Shown here one piece after another: positions 62,951-64,000 of a DNA stretch of 64,000 bases (within the stretch, counting starts at the first letter, position 1; every line of letters begins with the position of its first letter). The DNA lies in the NCBI GenBank assembly GCA_009841115.1, contig VXML01000080.1:62001-126000 (forward strand), in the 5' to 3' direction. This DNA comes from Gemmatimonadota bacterium. Its GTDB lineage: Bacteria; Latescibacterota; UBA2968; UBA8231. The notes beneath the pieces were generated by a model. It was not told the origin of the DNA and searched no databases. It saw only the letters and a list, made by a program, of their open reading frames with translations. A program made the translations under genes and the position numbers.

Positions 62951-63742
62951 GTGCAACTTGAACTGAAAAAGGTTGGGGTTCTGCTGCGCGACCAGGATTT
63001 GGACTATCCGGTCGCCGAGGTGCGCGACTTGTTTGCCGCGCATGGGATTGAGGTGCGCTTTATCGGGGGGGATGAGCACCCGGGCGACTTGGACTTAGTC
63101 GTCGCGCTTGGTGGTGACGGCACAGTGCTCCGCGCCTTTGCGCGCTTCCCGCAGTGGCCGGTGCTGGCGATCAATTTCGGCACTGTTGGCTTTTTGACCG
63201 CTGGGGATCGCACGGATTTGGCGCGCATCGTCCAGCTCTTAGTCGATGGCCAGTACTTCGTCAGCGAGCGCTTGGTGCTCTCTTGCCGCCATCCCTGCGG
63301 CGAGAGTTTGGTCTTCAACGAGGTGACCTTGCGGGCGCACCACAAAATGCTCTCTACGGACGTCTTCGTTGACGATGCTAAGATCCGCACCATTCGCGGC
63401 GACGGCGTGGTGGTTGGTACGCCTACGGGCAGCACCGGGCTGTTGCTGTCGATGGGCGCGCCGCTGGTCATGCCGGAGGTGCGCTGCATGTTGCTCGACG
63501 GTATCAACGAATACAACTTCACGTCGCGGACCTTGATTTTGCCAGCCGAGAAACGGGTGCGGCTGCGCGTCAGCCCCGAGACCGTGGACAGCCAGGTGGC
63601 GCTCATTGCCGATGGTCACGAGATATGCAGCTTAGCTCCCGAGCAGGAGGTGTACGTCGGTCAAGCTGCGCACACGGCGCGGTTGATATATCTCGACGAT
63701 AATTATTTTTTTCACAACTTGTCTGAGAAACTTTCTTGGTAG
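62951..63742 (+). CDS. nadK: NAD kinase
   Basis: 263 aa enzyme making NADP. GGDGT (residues 54-58, VALGGDGTVLRAF), NEVTLRAHH and the nucleotide-binding TGSTGLLLSMGAPLVMPE are diagnostic. The GTG start gives MQLELKKVGVLL; no ATG lies close. It follows the dehydrogenase by 19 bases. NADP supply for FabG and other reductases fits the neighbourhood. Confidence 0.93.
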   Translation: MQLELKKVGVLLRDQDLDYPVAEVRDLFAAHGIEVRFIGGDEHPGDLDLVVALGGDGTVLRAFARFPQWPVLAINFGTVGFLTAGDRTDLARIVQLLVDGQYFVSERLVLSCRHPCGESLVFNEVTLRAHHKMLSTDVFVDDAKIRTIRGDGVVVGTPTGSTGLLLSMGAPLVMPEVRCMLLDGINEYNFTSRTLILPAEKRVRLRVSPETVDSQVALIADGHEICSLAPEQEVYVGQAAHTARLIYLDDNYFFHNLSEKLSW

Positions 63743-63833
63743 AGGAGTGTTCCGCACAGAGAGTAGCGCACATTGGCGGTTAATTGAAGCGAATTCAGTA
63801 CCAATTTTAAGTACAACGGCATGGAGAAAAAAA

Positions 63834-64000
63834 TGACCTATACCGATTCTGAGCAGCATGAAGCCAAGGAAACCGGGGCAAAGGCGTGGGACCGGATCAT
63901 GGGCGCATCGTTGGCGCTTCCTGGAGCGAAAGTTGATCGCGGCAGCTTTCTTTATTCTCAATTAATTAATTATTGCGATGAGACACAGACTAAGAAAGCC
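63834..64000 (+). CDS. N-terminal fragment of an unrecognised protein
   Basis: Open reading frame cut by the right edge after about 55 codons. It starts MTYTDSEQHEAKETGAKAWD and continues with LALPGAKVDRGSFLYSQLIN. GGAG six bases before the ATG at 63834 supports the start; an in-frame ATG 12 bases earlier is less well placed. The alanine- and glycine-rich stretch with a PGAKVDRGSFL motif is not one I can assign. Base composition is more AT-rich than nadK. Confidence 0.6.

Noticed and set aside
1..64000. tRNA, rRNA, complete insertion sequences, prophage or CRISPR-Cas
   Set aside because: None was recognised on reading both strands; no transposase motif or cloverleaf-like stretch found in the short intergenic gaps.

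Overview
The window reads as one contig of moderately GC-rich chromosome from an uncultured diderm (Gram-negative type) bacterium. Evidence for an outer membrane: SurA/PpiD-type periplasmic foldases, lipoproteins, large exported proteins predicted as beta-barrels, and several secreted proteins ending in an Ig-like FlgD/type-A sorting-style tail (PNPFN...YNILGQPV...WDARD...AAGVYLVRL). That tail, together with ASPIC/UnbV, YWTD-propeller, FGE-like, DUF6785-like, Gfo/Idh and phytanoyl-CoA dioxygenase genes, is the flavour of candidate phyla such as Latescibacterota or Poribacteria (FCB-related). This placement is inference; no rRNA or tRNA gene was seen to confirm it.

Layout. (1) 1-10.3 kb, minus strand, housekeeping: gatA (cut by the edge), tatA, DUF4321, pssA, htrA, RNHCP protein, truA, a lone EcfT, an NMT1/ThiY-like ABC importer, a Xer recombinase and uvrC. 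(2) 10.3-17.9 kb, accessory: a secreted YWTD double-propeller protein flanked by short dispersed repeats, an orphan AbiEi/DUF6088 regulator, then a plus-strand set (FGE-like protein, unknown protein, multi-pass DUF6785-like protein, CBM9-like secreted protein) ending at a strong bidirectional terminator. (3) 17.9-31.9 kb, minus strand: a SorC-type sugar-responsive regulator followed by five large exported proteins: three with discoidin-like domains plus a FlgD-like tail, and two paralogous ~930-990 aa predicted outer-membrane proteins carrying calcium-loop-like acidic motifs. No known system matches this set, and it is the best candidate for an undescribed surface apparatus. (4) 32-37 kb: parvulin foldase translationally coupled to an ASPIC/UnbV FG-GAP protein, TPR lipoprotein, orphan antitoxin-like protein. 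(5) 37.3-40.4 kb: a secreted FGE-like protein with a tail nearly identical to that of the YWTD protein, and rlmI. (6) 40.4-49.6 kb, metabolic island: SDR, phytanoyl-CoA dioxygenase, beta-RFAP-synthase-like GHMP protein, DUF1330, a xanthine/uracil-type permease fused to an ATPase-like domain, class III aminotransferase, Gfo/Idh oxidoreductase, PLP decarboxylase. Three promoters here share an identical -35/-10/CGTTCCGA architecture, implying one small regulon. (7) 49.6-64 kb, mostly plus strand, housekeeping: HD hydrolase, ndk, DUF177, rpmF, fabH, fabD, fabG, acpP, fabF, rnc, lipM, oppDF-like ATPases, ppiD-like foldase, a beta-hydroxyacid dehydrogenase, nadK, and the start of an unrecognised gene.

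Genes work together as follows: fatty-acid initiation and elongation (fabH/D/G/acpP/F) sits beside lipoyl assembly and ribosome genes; PpiD/SurA-like foldases and HtrA provide envelope quality control for the many exported proteins; the SorC regulator suggests that the five-gene surface operon answers to a sugar or sugar phosphate. No stretch longer than about 300 bases lacks a gene. Starts were re-chosen where Shine-Dalgarno sites, overlaps or promoters decided the issue.
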